A DNA stretch of 29,852 nucleotides from Planoprotostelium fungivorum. Taxonomy: Eukaryota > Evosea > Variosea > Cavosteliida > Cavosteliaceae. Below the pieces are notes generated by a model. That model was not told where the DNA came from. It ran no database searches and saw nothing but the letters and a program-made list of their open reading frames with translations. The translations under genes were made by a program, and so were the position numbers. Where the stretch lies: assembly GCA_003024175.1 (NCBI GenBank), contig MDYQ01000245.1:1-29852 (forward strand), in the 5' to 3' direction. Positions 21,228 through 29,852 of the stretch are shown in pieces. The first letter of the stretch is position 1; each line of letters opens with the position of its first letter.

Positions 21228-22882
21228 ATGATCACCCGCAAATTCGGAATATTGAATAGGATTCTAAGCAACGCAAAGAATCCTTACAATGGACATTTAA
21301 CCCTGCCACGACCAGTGGTTGCTTTAAGATCTCTACCAAAGAGGAACTACAGTTATTACAAGCCCTCCGCTAACAGAGTCGCTAAACCTGTTGACTTGAA
21401 ACAAAAAGAACCTGAAGTTGTACCAACTCAATTAACGAAGAGAGGTGATTTGATTAACAAGTAGATCAGAATTGAATGCATTAGCTGAGGATGAGATACA
21501 ACACAAACCAGAGGAAGCGCCCATGGTGCCTCCACAGGTGAGAGTGAATTCTGTTGTCAACGTGCTGATGTGTCAGGATCAACCCGCGTATTTGGGATTA
21601 GATGGAGTTCTCAATAATGATGTTCTTATCATCACAAGAAGGATTGAATGGGCCAATGTACTTGTCGGATTTGAACAGGCTAATATGTACGAGATGAAGA
21701 ACCAGCAGGGTCATGTGAGTCAGTAACGACCAGGAGAAAGAATTGACAGAGGATAGGTTGTGGGATATATGGCAGAAGAAGATTCCCTACTGAACACAGT
21801 TGGAAGACAGTTGTTGAGAGGTGATAAGCATGATCGACTCCACTGACTGAGATAGGCCACCGTTCATTCAAGACGACAATCTTTGATAGTGCCAGGAACA
21901 AGGTGCTGCAAGTGCACCGTCCTGTCTACCTGATCTCCAGCTCACTGGTGACTTGAAGATCATTTCTGACGCTGATGTCGGTAGTATGTGAATGATGCAG
22001 CGGACAATCGAATTGGCTCTGTCACGATGGACTGGCATCTGATTCGACGGTGACACAGAGAAGCAGTTGAATTGAGCACTCACGCTGATCAGCCGATACA
22101 AGCTCATGCATCGAGAGCAGCCCTTCGCCTACATTGACTCTGGCTTCTTGCAGTGGGAGTTTGACCTGAAGAATGCTGATGGTAAGTCACTGACTGCCAT
22201 CGACAAGGACTGGTGAGTGTTGATGGATGACCTCAACTGAGAAGAGACAGGACGGGCCTGGGTAGAGAGGTGAGAGGGAGATGCAACGGAAGGTTGATGG
22301 ATGAAGCTGTTCACGGATGGAAATCAATACCTTGTCAAGTACAATGCCAAAGAGGAAGGATTGCCTCCCCTTGAGTTAGAGCAGAAGGCCATCGCCCTAG
22401 CTACAGCAATCAGCATAGACCATGACTATTTCTCTCGGTATGTTCTTACAACCGTGAGGGACTCAACCGTGCAGACGCAGCCACAGTGGAGGTTTCTTCC
22501 CACCTCTCATGTTCCCCTATGGTGGAGGATCTCACGAGGGTAAACCCGCCGATGTCACCTCGGACCCTGTTGGATCAGCTGCCGGTGGTGCTGTTGTGGT
22601 GATTCCTCCTTTCTCTTCCATCATTCCATTATCCTATCCTTCTATCAATCCTATCCCATCCTTCTGTCATTCTGTGACATTTCCCAGGGTGCTGCTGATG
22701 GTGCGGCCTCAGAGATGGGACAAGGAGGACAAGAGTTCGGACAAGGAGGACAAGAGTTTGGACAAGGAGGACAAGAGTTTGGACAAGAGCAAGAGCAAGG
22801 AGTAGAGCAAGAGTGGACATACCAAGAGGATGGGCAAGAGGGTGGTGGTGGCTCCTGGTGGGATGTATTCTCAGACGATTAA
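21228..22882 (+). CDS. Phospholipid scramblase family protein, probably mitochondrial
   Basis: The scramblase fold is a membrane-tethered beta barrel; the family includes PLSCR3 and yeast Aim25 in mitochondria. The first exon (MITRKFGILNRILSN, then RSLPKRNYSYY) is rich in Arg/Lys and free of acidic residues, like a mitochondrial presequence. The domain follows across short introns: LGLDGVLNNDVLIITRRIEW, FEQANMYEMKNQQGHVVGYM, FKTTIFDSARNKVLQVHRP, GSVTMDWHLIRRRYKLM, IDKDWTGLGRELFTDGNQYL, and KAIALATAISIDHDYFSR as the C-terminal hydrophobic helix. After it come a Gly/Phe/Pro-rich segment, three GQGGQEF repeats and an acidic SWWDVFSDD end. ATG 21228 is the first ATG of the frame. The stop overlaps ATTAAA (22878-22883). 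The SPATA17-like gene ends 31 nt away on the other strand. Confidence 0.88.
22718..22780 (+). repeat. Three 21-bp coding repeats (GQGGQEF) in the scramblase tail
   Basis: Three nearly identical 21-bp units of ggacaaggaggacaagagtt encode GQGGQEF each time. They are in frame with the scramblase tail and differ at only one third-position base. Confidence 0.9.
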
Positions 22883-22913
22883 AGTTTCCCACACGCCTAT
22901 CCTCTTCCATGGT

Positions 22914-23562
22914 TCAGAAGATGTTCGGACACGTGCCGAATATAGAAGGAGGATCGTGCCAACGAGTGCGATTAGGTATCTGTCTATATTGAATGGCTGC
23001 AATGGTCATCACTCCCACCCCCCCACGACACAGCTTGTAGATGATTTGAAGGAGATCGGGCTAAACGACACAGTTGTCTTACCTGCTCGATGTAAGTGTA
23101 TATCGAAGGGCACAGATTACCTGTGCGTTCTTCAATTGGACTTCTGAGAGGTAGCGCTTTCTCGCGTAAAAGTCCAAGACTTTCGTTCGGACATAGTGTC
23201 CCTTCCAAACACGCTGTATTTTGGTGGCTGCTGAATTGAAGAAATTCCTTCTCTGCTTTTGTTGGGCCAATTCACACTCCGCGCGAAATAATCTTCGTCC
23301 CATAAAGCCTCTGAATAGTCGCTGTATCTGTGTGGCTGCTCTATGCCTCTGTTTGATGTCACTTCGAACCAAATAAGCCCTCCATAAACTTTGAATTGTG
23401 ACTGCTGCGTTGTGGTCTTGCTCTCGACGAGCCTCGGCTTCTCTGTGATGTTCAACATCGTGACAACTGCGGTGCACTTCTCAACACTCACTCGGAGACT
23501 CTGAAGTAATGACCCAATATGATGGTATGTCTATCTTTCCACAGATTATAGAAGCGGCTCAT
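22914..23562 (-). CDS. SPATA17: IQ-motif protein similar to SPATA17
   Basis: SPATA17 is a calmodulin-binding-type IQ protein tied to cilia and flagella. The model starts at ATG 23562 (MSRFYNLWKDRHTIILGH), crosses a 49-nt intron and reads AAVTIQSLWRAYLVRSDIK, ATQIQRLFRGFMGRRLF and ATKIQRVWKGHYVRTKV, three IQ motifs in SPATA17 spacing. FYARKRYLSEVQLKNAQ follows, as in the family. The C-terminal exons are uncertain: AIQYRQIPNR may match the family's short IPG region, after a doubtful 22-nt intron. The protein would be near 180 residues, about half the length of vertebrate SPATA17, so the C-terminal part is missing or lost. The gene is divergent from uS9m with 103 bp between starts. Confidence 0.75.
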
Positions 23563-23665
23563 CGCCTGTGGTCTATTTTTATTGTGTGTAAACATTTTCA
23601 ATTGAATTCTTGGGTTCGCAAACAACGAGCCCAGAGAGGCCATCTGATCTTGATCTGCTTGGACA
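23563..23665. promoter_or_regulatory. Bidirectional promoter, SPATA17-like / uS9m
   Basis: These 103 bp lie between the chosen start codons of the two divergent genes. If the SPATA17-like start were further upstream the two coding regions would overlap, which is why ATG 23562 was preferred. Confidence 0.5.
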
Positions 23666-25074
23666 ATGCTGAGGACCATCAATGCGGTCCCTCACCGGGG
23701 AATGGTTCACCACAGACCCATTGTGTCTACTCCAAGAAGATCATATGCCACTTTGAACACCCAGCCCTTGAGAACTGTCGATCCAATGGAGGGAAGAGAT
23801 AAAACCCCAACGAGGGTTGACCGAGAAGTCTATATGAGTGCCAAGTGAACTTTTCTTCCTCCTCGATCTCGGTTGACTGGAAACGTTAGGTACTTCTTGG
23901 AGAATAGTAAAGAGATGAGAATCACACCTAAGCGCGAAGTGATCACAACTCGCACCAACATATCCGATGAGGTATTTCAGATTACGTTACTCTAGATGAC
24001 AATCCTTTAGACGCTGGTTAGGGGACGAAAGGCTCAACTCTACAAGTCACCTATGGAACCACATATTCCAGTCCTGCAGACTAATGTAGCTAAAAGTTTG
24101 AGCAAAACCAAACTGCGTGAGATGTGAGCATCACATGACCATTCTCACACAGCTAGATCTCAATTTTCAACTGCCAGATGTGCATGTCATGAATAGAAAG
24201 ACATTGGAGCTCGAGAATGGATCAATCATCTACGTATGTCTCCACTACTGTTGCACTCATGTTCTGATCGTAGAACAGTATGCGCAAGCGAGAGGCACAC
24301 GTAAGACTGCAGCCGCTCTGGCGTCCATCAAGCCCGGAAACGGCTTATTCACTGTGAACGGAAGACCCATGAACGAATATTTCAGGCGGTACAGTTCTCG
24401 AGAGATGGTTCTAGAGCCCTTTTTAATCACTCGCACTCTTTGTGAGTTTGACATTGCCATCAAAGTGATGGGTGGAGGTCTGACAGGTGAGACGAGCTCT
24501 TCCTTTCATTCTATCGATATCACCCCTCTCATTCTGTCCATCTCATTCCATCAGGACAAGCTGGTGCCATCCAACTGGCCGTGGCTAGAGCTCTGCAGAA
24601 CTGGGAGCCCGAGCATAGAGGACAATTGAGAATAGGTATTGACTCTAACACACAAGCATTTCACAAATCAGAACATGATATATCAAACACTGAACATGAT
24701 ATACCAAACACTGAATTTGAGACGTCAANNCATTCTGTCCATCTCATTCCATCAGGACAAGCTGGTGCCATCCAACTGGCCGTGGCTAGAGCTCTGCAGA
24801 ACTGGGAGCCCGAGCATAGAGGACAATTGAGAATAGGTACTGACTCTAACACACAAGCATTTCACAAATCAGAACATGATATATCAAACACTGAACATGA
24901 TATACCAAACACTGAGCATGATATACCAAACACTGAATTTGAGACGTCAACCTTGAAGACATGGGCATTGACGATGGAACAGCGGGAATGTTAACTCGCG
25001 ATCCCCGTCAAGTGGAGAGGAAGAAGTATGGACAGAAGAAAGCCAGAAAGAAGTTCCAATGGGTCAAGAGATAA
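23666..25074 (+). CDS. MRPS9: Mitochondrial small-subunit ribosomal protein uS9m
   Basis: uS9 sits in the head of the small ribosomal subunit with its basic tail reaching the P site. The first exon ([17 protein letters not shown], then [11 protein letters not shown]) is a good mitochondrial presequence with an RRSYA-like cleavage region. A linker over three exons follows. The conserved domain reads [44 protein letters not shown], then [14 protein letters not shown] after an intron, and after another intron [20 protein letters not shown] ending VKR, the universal uS9 C-terminus. The penultimate exon occurs twice (near 24555 and 24756) on either side of an 'nn' gap. Only one copy fits a normal uS9, so the duplication is probably an assembly error. 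MAT1 ends 83 nt away on the other strand. Confidence 0.93.
24530..24950. repeat. Near-identical direct duplication flanking a gap
   Basis: The segment 24530-24728 recurs as 24731-24950. The copies differ by one base (ggtattgac versus ggtactgac) and by one extra unit of a 21-bp tandem repeat (gaacatgatataccaaacact), two units in the first copy and three in the second. Each copy carries one full uS9m exon. Confidence 0.95.
24729..24730. other. Assembly gap (two undetermined bases)
   Basis: The window's only ambiguous bases lie exactly between the two copies of the duplicated segment, as expected where two overlapping contig ends were placed side by side instead of merged. Confidence 0.95.
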
Positions 25075-25157
25075 ATCGTCATCCTATGTCCATCTCCAAC
25101 GTTTCATTCAGACGATTCCTCATGGTCGACGCCGTTGGTGTCCTTGTGATGCTAGGA

Positions 25158-26358
25158 TCAAAAGACGAGGGAGTTGAAAGCATCCTCCATGGCTTTCTTT
25201 GTGATGAATTCATCTTGCCACCCCCCTGCCTTCATCGTTCTCCTCATTCTCTGCTCTTCGCTCATCTGTTCTCCAGCTTGGGTTGTCTGCTTCTGTTACG
25301 GTCCATTCTTCCTCTCCTTATGGTGTCCCACCTGTGTTCTGAAGGAGAAGCTCTGCGGTAAGAATCCTGTCATCTGCGTTGGAACGTAGGTCAGAGGTGG
25401 TTTTGGTGCGTTGGTAGCTGGGATAGTCTTCTTGTTCTGTCCGTTGTCCTTCTTCTCTTCCTTCTTGCTTGATTTGGGCTGGATCGTTTAGCTTCCATCG
25501 TGCGGACAGCCTCACCATTCCGTCGATCTTCTCTTCTCTCTCTTTGATTCGCTCCTGCTGTACCCTCTGATCCTCCGCTGCATTCTCTCTTCTCTTGTCT
25601 TCGGCTTCCCTCTCCTGTTGAATCACTCTTGCGTGCATCTCTCTCTCAAATTCAGCCTGCAATGCTATGTCAGTTCAAACAGAGGAGGTCAGATGGTGAG
25701 GGGATGACGGCTTAGATTTGAAAGATTCGCTGGTTCACCTTCTTCGACTGGTTGATCACGATGCGAGATTGATTCTCGCGTCGGTACTTCTTAATCCTCT
25801 CCTGAGTGGCCTCATGTTCAACATTATTGGTCAAATTGTGTACTGTTGTACATCAGTCCTCGCTCGTCTTCTTAAGCTCACTGATGTCTTCTACTTCCTC
25901 CAAATAATCATTATAAGCCCTTACGCTGCCGAAATCATCTCTTCTCATGTTGAAGCTGTAATTTTGATTTGCGATCTCCACATTTGAGCTCACTCTTTCA
26001 ATATCGTCTTTCTGATTGTCATCTCTCTCTCGTATTCGGCATCTTCTGCTGACTTCGTCGTAAAGTTGTTCTTTCTTAGGGTTGCTCTGCAATGTGGGCA
26101 AACAATGACCTTCTGGTGTGAGTAATCTGCAATTTCTAGGGAAGTTCACCTTGCCTACTGTAATCGATCGGCTTACACAACTGTCACAACTGTATGTGGT
26201 TAGTGTCGATGAAAGGGATTATTGATCACAATCTATGTCCACACGAAGCAGTCAATAACTTCATGTTAGGGTTTAAGAGAAGCTATACTATTCAGTGTCA
26301 CACGACTCGGTGGTAGAATCACCTCGCTTTTGCAGAGCGAACACTCTGCTGAAGACAT
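25158..26358 (-). CDS. MNAT1: CDK-activating kinase assembly factor MAT1 (TFIIH subunit Tfb3)
   Basis: MAT1 holds CDK7 and cyclin H together and tethers the CAK to core TFIIH. The N-terminal RING spans several exons: CSLCKSE, then LLLNPNMKLLTASCGHRFC and DSCVSRSITVGKVIVCPHC, followed by RATLRKNNF. Then come YEREMTIRKTILKE and DDFGSVRAYNDYLEEVEDI, the conserved segment after the RING, VHNLTNNVEHEATQERIKK, and a long Glu/Arg/Gln coiled coil (about 25510-25670). A 37-nt intron leads to a Lys/Pro-rich linker, and the last exon ends AGGWQDEFITKKAMEDAFNS, like the family's C-terminal CAK-binding end. ATG 26358 starts MSSAECSLC. Without the introns the region shows only broken frames. The divergent gene starts 24 nt away. 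Confidence 0.9.
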
Positions 26359-26382
26359 TGGGCCCGAATTGCACGGAAGAAA
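26359..26382. promoter_or_regulatory. 24-bp gap between two divergent start codons
   Basis: The MAT1 ATG (minus) and the coiled-coil gene ATG (plus) are only 24 bp apart. The core promoters must be inside this gap or inside the opposite gene's first exon, or one start is really further downstream. Confidence 0.5.
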
Positions 26383-27641
26383 ATGGAGGAGCTTTCTACA
26401 CTGGCAAGACGAACCAGAGAAATCCACAAAAAGATCTCCGATCGAAAGATGACCATGATGCGGAGCAATACTCTCCACGACCTACGAACAGTAGCCACTG
26501 CAACACACGTCACTCCACTTGGTGGTGTGGGATCGGGGAGACATCAAAAAAAGGTACATCACATCCGTTGATTGTGATTAAAGAGAAGTAGAGCACTTTG
26601 ATGCAATTGGACGAGGCTCTCCTCTCAAAATTAGCTGATAAAGAGTTTGAGAGAAAGTTGGCCCGATACGAGGAGGTTCGGAACGCCATTGGGTGAGCTA
26701 CACAACCTGCTCACTTCACTGAGATCAATAGGCGAATATCCTTTGGTATTCAACTGGAGCGGAGTGGAGCCACACCTCTTGCCACGATAGAAGAGGCATA
26801 TGCGAAAGCATCACACAGTCTTACAACCGCCATCAATCACCAGGGTGAGTATGCGAGATGTCCGAATAATGCTCGGATCTTGTGTTGAACGAGGACAGAG
26901 GTATTACGAGATGAAGATTTAGTGACTGTACTACGAGTATTTCACATTCAAGTGAATAAACACTTGCACGAAATCGTTGTTCTTGCTGACGCAAATGTGA
27001 GATCAATCTATACGAATTCCAATCTCACTCGCGTGTAGAAGAAGAAACCACCAGCGCACTACGACAAACTAGAATTAGAGAACCAAGAATTGAAGGACGA
27101 GGTGAGTCATCGCATAGATGGTCTGGATGATGATCAACAGGTGGACCGACTGAAGAAGATCATAGAGGACCTCGAAGTGGAGGTGCAAGCCTATAAGGTG
27201 GCATCCTCCAACAATAATCGCCCAATCATTGAATCACCCACTGTAATTAGAACAAGAGCCATGAACGAGGTCGGTCGGTTCATCAACCAACTCTGACCAT
27301 TACAGGTCCCCAAATTTATTACAGATCTGGATGTACAAACAGGTGTACCTTATTCACTGAGTATACATCGATTTGATCTAATCATAAACAGGAAGAATAG
27401 TAGAAGAACAAGCTGCAAGTTTTTTAGCCAAGCTGGATCGAACACGGCAATCTATCTTGGAGCTGAAGAAGTCGGATGAAAGGATTGTCGAGAAATTGAC
27501 TCGAATGAGCCTAGGAGCTAGTATAGAGGTGTTAAATTTCATCCCTCTTGGCGTCTGATCGATTCAGCCCGAAACTTGAGAACTGGTCATAGTGGCCTGT
27601 TTGTTCGTTCAGAGCTGGAGCTGGGAATGAGTGCGAAATAA
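26383..27641 (+). CDS. Coiled-coil protein of unknown function
   Basis: I do not recognise the family. Eight or nine exons join in frame: a basic N-terminus (MEELSTLARRTREIHKKISD), a Gly-rich patch, then QLDEALLSKLADKEFERKLA, FGIQLERSGATPLATIEEAY, LRDEDLVTVLRVFHIQVNKH, and a clear heptad segment (HYDKLELENQELKDEVDRLK onward, about 27055-27200). A second helical part reads QAASFLAKLDRTRQSILELK, and the end is GLFVRSELELGMSAK. Introns are all about 35-55 nt. There is no signal peptide or membrane helix. The stop TAA is inside AATAAA (27637-27642). It could be a cytoskeletal, centrosomal or kinetochore subunit, but nothing in the sequence decides that. The last splice (GTATAG donor near 27520) is the weakest join. 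Confidence 0.65.
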
Positions 27642-27642
27642 A
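27637..27642 (+). promoter_or_regulatory. AATAAA overlapping the coiled-coil gene stop
   Basis: The end reads GCG AAA TAA ATA, placing the stop inside AATAAA. The arrestin gene on the other strand has the same arrangement at 27671-27676, with 30 nt between the two stops. Confidence 0.6.
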
Positions 27643-27671
27643 TACTTTGTATGCACATAGAGCAGGAACCT

Positions 27672-29154
27672 TTATTCTGAATCCACAACATGGACTGGGA
27701 ATGTGATCTTCAATGGCTCAGTAGCTTTTCCAAATACACATTTGACAACCAATTGAAATTCTCGCGCGTAAGGTCCAGAGATCTCAGTGAGTGAGGTTCG
27801 TATCGGCACAGTGAATTCAGCAAGTGGAATCTCCACCTCTCCGTGCGCCTGAGAGTGTTAATCACACATCTCAGCGCTGCCATTCACCAGAGGAAATTGA
27901 TTGTTGGTGCCAAAGTATTCCCTCCTTCCAAACTTGTTCTCCTTGGTCTTCACCTTCCTCTCCACACCATATCCTAACTTGGTCTGTGATCCCATGAGGT
28001 CTTTGGCGTGACTGACACTCATAACCAGATAGGCCGTTACGTTCTTGATGGTCTTGGAGGAGCGATTCTCTACAAGAATGGAATATCGAATGGTCTCTCC
28101 CGGTGTGAAGTTCTTCTTCGGTAGCTTCACTCTCATGTAAGCGTACTCGTCAGAAAGCATAAATGTCTTTGTCGCTTCCTTATCCAATCCTGTGTATCTT
28201 GAGCATACAGATTTCTCACTCTCTCACCTCTCGTAGCCTCGAAACACTTGATGTGGTACTTCTTGTCCTCAGCCACTTTGTAGGAAGAGAGGCCATCGAT
28301 TACTTGATTGCACACCACGCAGGCGTTCACATTCGATATGAGTCCCATCCTCCTGCGTATCCCTTCAGCCTGTTGGGTGTATTTTCCAATTGCCTCTATT
28401 AGCCTCTGTTTCATCAGGTAATCTGGCTCCTCTGATCGAATCTCTTCAGCACTTGATAGATCTTCATCTCACCTTCTAACGCTCTTTGGAGGTAGTCGAT
28501 TGCAAGGTTATAGTACCGATATGCATTATCGTACCGACCTGCTTGGTCCTCTTCTGTTGCCTTCTTGGCTAGCTCTGCAGCAGCGGAATACGCTCTTCAC
28601 CATTAAGATCAAAAAAGTGTCAATTCTCAGAAAAAGGATACTCTTCCCTGGACATCAGGTATGGGGGACGTAATTGAGATAATGAAGAGGATCGATTCAT
28701 AACATGCTGAGATGTTGTGGGTGTCATTTGCGGTGGACCTTGGCTATTGTTTTGTGGGTTCACGCCAACACCAAACGTGTTCATCTTTGGTTGCATTAAT
28801 AACTTGCAGCTCTGATTAACCCACAGAAGGAAGAGTTGCGACACCCGATTGTGCGACTTTGTTGATGTTATTCCTTTTCCTCATCTGCTCTTGCAGTACA
28901 TCGTTTCTGGATTTATATTCGCTCAACTTCTGTGTAATGAGCGTTTTTCTTGAGGATTCCCTTTCCACTGGTATATATAAGCCTTTTTTGGTGTTATTCT
29001 CACCCATAAAGGCGCGTTCAAGATTGATGATTCCCTGCTGGTAGTAATAACAAGCAGTTTCAAAATCTCCCTGTGTGTCAAATTGAACTGCTTGTGTCAC
29101 GAGCGAGAGAGCTTCAGTCAATGAATCCATGATCGCCAGTGGATGTTGTCTCAT
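27672..29154 (-). CDS. Arrestin-fold protein with two MIT domains and half a LIM zinc finger
   Basis: Exons read from 29154 or 29130 downward. MIT domain 1 is ALSLVTQAVQFDTQGDFETA, YYYQQGIINLERA and LITQKLSEYKSRNDVLQEQM. A Gln/Pro/Thr-rich linker follows (about 28660-28800). MIT domain 2 is AYSAAAELAKKATEEDQAGR, YRYYNLAIDYLQRAL and LMKQRLIEAIGKYTQQAEGI. A zinc module CVVC-X18-HIKC matches the first half of a LIM domain; the second half is absent. The arrestin fold is AYMRVKLPKKNFTPGETIRY, ILVENRSSKTIKNVTAYL, REYFGTNNQFPL, then after a 40-nt intron VEIPLAEFTVPIRTSLTEIS and a final strand. MIT domains usually bind ESCRT-III tails, and arrestin-fold proteins act as cargo adaptors, so an endosomal sorting role is inferred. 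The stop lies in AATAAA. The linker intron is uncertain. Confidence 0.8.
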
Positions 29155-29533
29155 CCAAAGCGCCGCCAAACCTCGAGTTTTCACAAATGTAGACTTTGAT
29201 AGAATTTGACAGCCCAGTCGTCACCAATGTGAAACTCGAATAGAACCGACCAGTTGCGCGCGGAATTCCGCAGTTCCTTCTTTTGAACTGGTGGCGGCGC
29301 ATTGTAGTAAAAGGGAATATTATAATAGCGGATTTCTCTACAACTCACCTCGCTCTGAATGCTCGCCTCCTGTGTTCTGTTTGGTAATCCTCAAGCGTTT
29401 GCGCGCTCTGCACTCGCTTTATGCAGTCTGTGTGGAAATCTATACACTCAAATCATACAAAAGACACAAGGAGGCAAAAGGCAGGCGCACATGAATAGGC
29501 TGAGATCAATTTATTTGAGGCTCACGAGGCCGT
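29155..29533. other. Intergenic region; no gene seen
   Basis: This lies between the arrestin start and the end of the next minus-strand gene. An AATAAA (minus strand, 29510-29515) about 20 nt past the partial gene's stop fits its poly(A) signal. The rest should hold the arrestin promoter. The short open frames on both strands show no recognisable motif. Confidence 0.5.
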
Positions 29534-29852
29534 TCAATTGTTCTTGAGGATGTCCTTTGCTGCGTCAAGAAAGGCTGGAGTGATGTTGGAAGTGCTCACC
29601 CTCATAAGCTTTGGGAGGCATGTTTGGTGATGGTGGAGTGCTTGCTTGTGTATTCAGTTGGAAATGACGATTGACCACTCTGTAATTGGAGAATCCCTCT
29701 TCCTCTGCTTCCGCCATGAGATCGTCATGAGGGCACTCTGCCACGAGTGATTTTAAAATCACTGTCTTCAATCTGACTTATATCTTTAAGTCTTCGGTCC
29801 GTATCGCGCCGTATTTTCTTAGACTTCGTCTCGAGCGTCCGCAGGTAACGAC
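29534..29852 (-). CDS. 3' end of an unrecognised gene (5' end outside the window)
   Basis: Three exon pieces join in frame from the window edge: RYLRTLETKSKKIRRDTDRR and LKDISQIEDSDFKIT, then after a 40-nt GT-AG intron EEGFSNYRVVNRHF, a Thr/Pro/Ser-rich stretch and NMPPKAYE, then after another intron of about 40 nt AKDILKNN and TGA (stop at 29534). The first part is highly charged and likely helical. No family was recognised. Only about 80 C-terminal residues are visible. Confidence 0.55.

Noticed and set aside
24530-24950. Real tandem exon duplication in uS9m
   Set aside because: The second copy would repeat a conserved core segment of uS9, the copies are almost identical even in intron sequence, and N bases lie between them. 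Artefact is simpler.
29291-29494. 67-codon plus-strand open frame
   Set aside because: It has no homology-like features or splice context, and lies in a region expected to hold the promoter and 3' end of neighbouring minus-strand genes.

Overview
The window looks like nuclear DNA of a free-living protist with very compact, intron-rich genes. It is not bacterial: nearly every gene is cut by many short GT-AG introns (most about 30-60 nt, 5' sites usually GTGAG), and the gene set is eukaryotic (spliceosome helicase, NEDD8 E1, TFIIH/CAK subunit, mitochondrial ribosomal protein, scramblase, arrestin, STE20 and TKL kinases). The mix of TKL-like and STE20 kinases, a Jen1-type carboxylate transporter, an arrestin fused to trafficking domains and a SPATA17-type ciliary protein fits an amoebozoan, perhaps an amoeboflagellate protostelid. 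That placement is inference. All gene models below were made by joining exons by eye, using frame, splice sites and family similarity.

Layout. 310-5361 (+): a secreted-then-anchored protein with two tandem S41-peptidase-like units. 5779-7686 (-): a Jen1/SHS-type MFS transporter. 7811-8035 (+): a 74-residue membrane protein, perhaps Tom7. 8363-9173 (+): a decayed TKL-type kinase. 9593-12296 (+): an STE20/MST-like kinase with a Gly-Thr repeat linker and a C-terminal membrane anchor. 12328-19223 (-): Brr2/SNRNP200 (12 exons, about 2113 residues). 19439-21108 (-): UBA3. 21228-22882 (+): a mitochondrial-type phospholipid scramblase. 22914-23562 (-): a SPATA17-like IQ protein. 23666-25074 (+): mitochondrial uS9, containing a two-base assembly gap beside a duplicated segment. 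25158-26358 (-): MAT1/Tfb3. 26383-27641 (+): an unrecognised coiled-coil protein. 27672-29154 (-): a MIT-MIT-half-LIM-arrestin protein. 29534-29852 (-): the 3' end of another gene.

The genes are mostly unrelated housekeeping functions and form no pathway cluster. What links them is packing. Three convergent pairs have stop codons 30-31 nt apart, several stop codons lie inside an AATAAA/ATTAAA hexamer, and divergent pairs share start-to-start gaps of 24-124 nt. The items most worth following are the two-unit S41 membrane protein (first unit degenerate, second intact), the tail-anchored MST-like kinase with about eleven GT[FIV] motifs, the double-MIT arrestin, the kinase relic, and the probable assembly artefact in uS9m.
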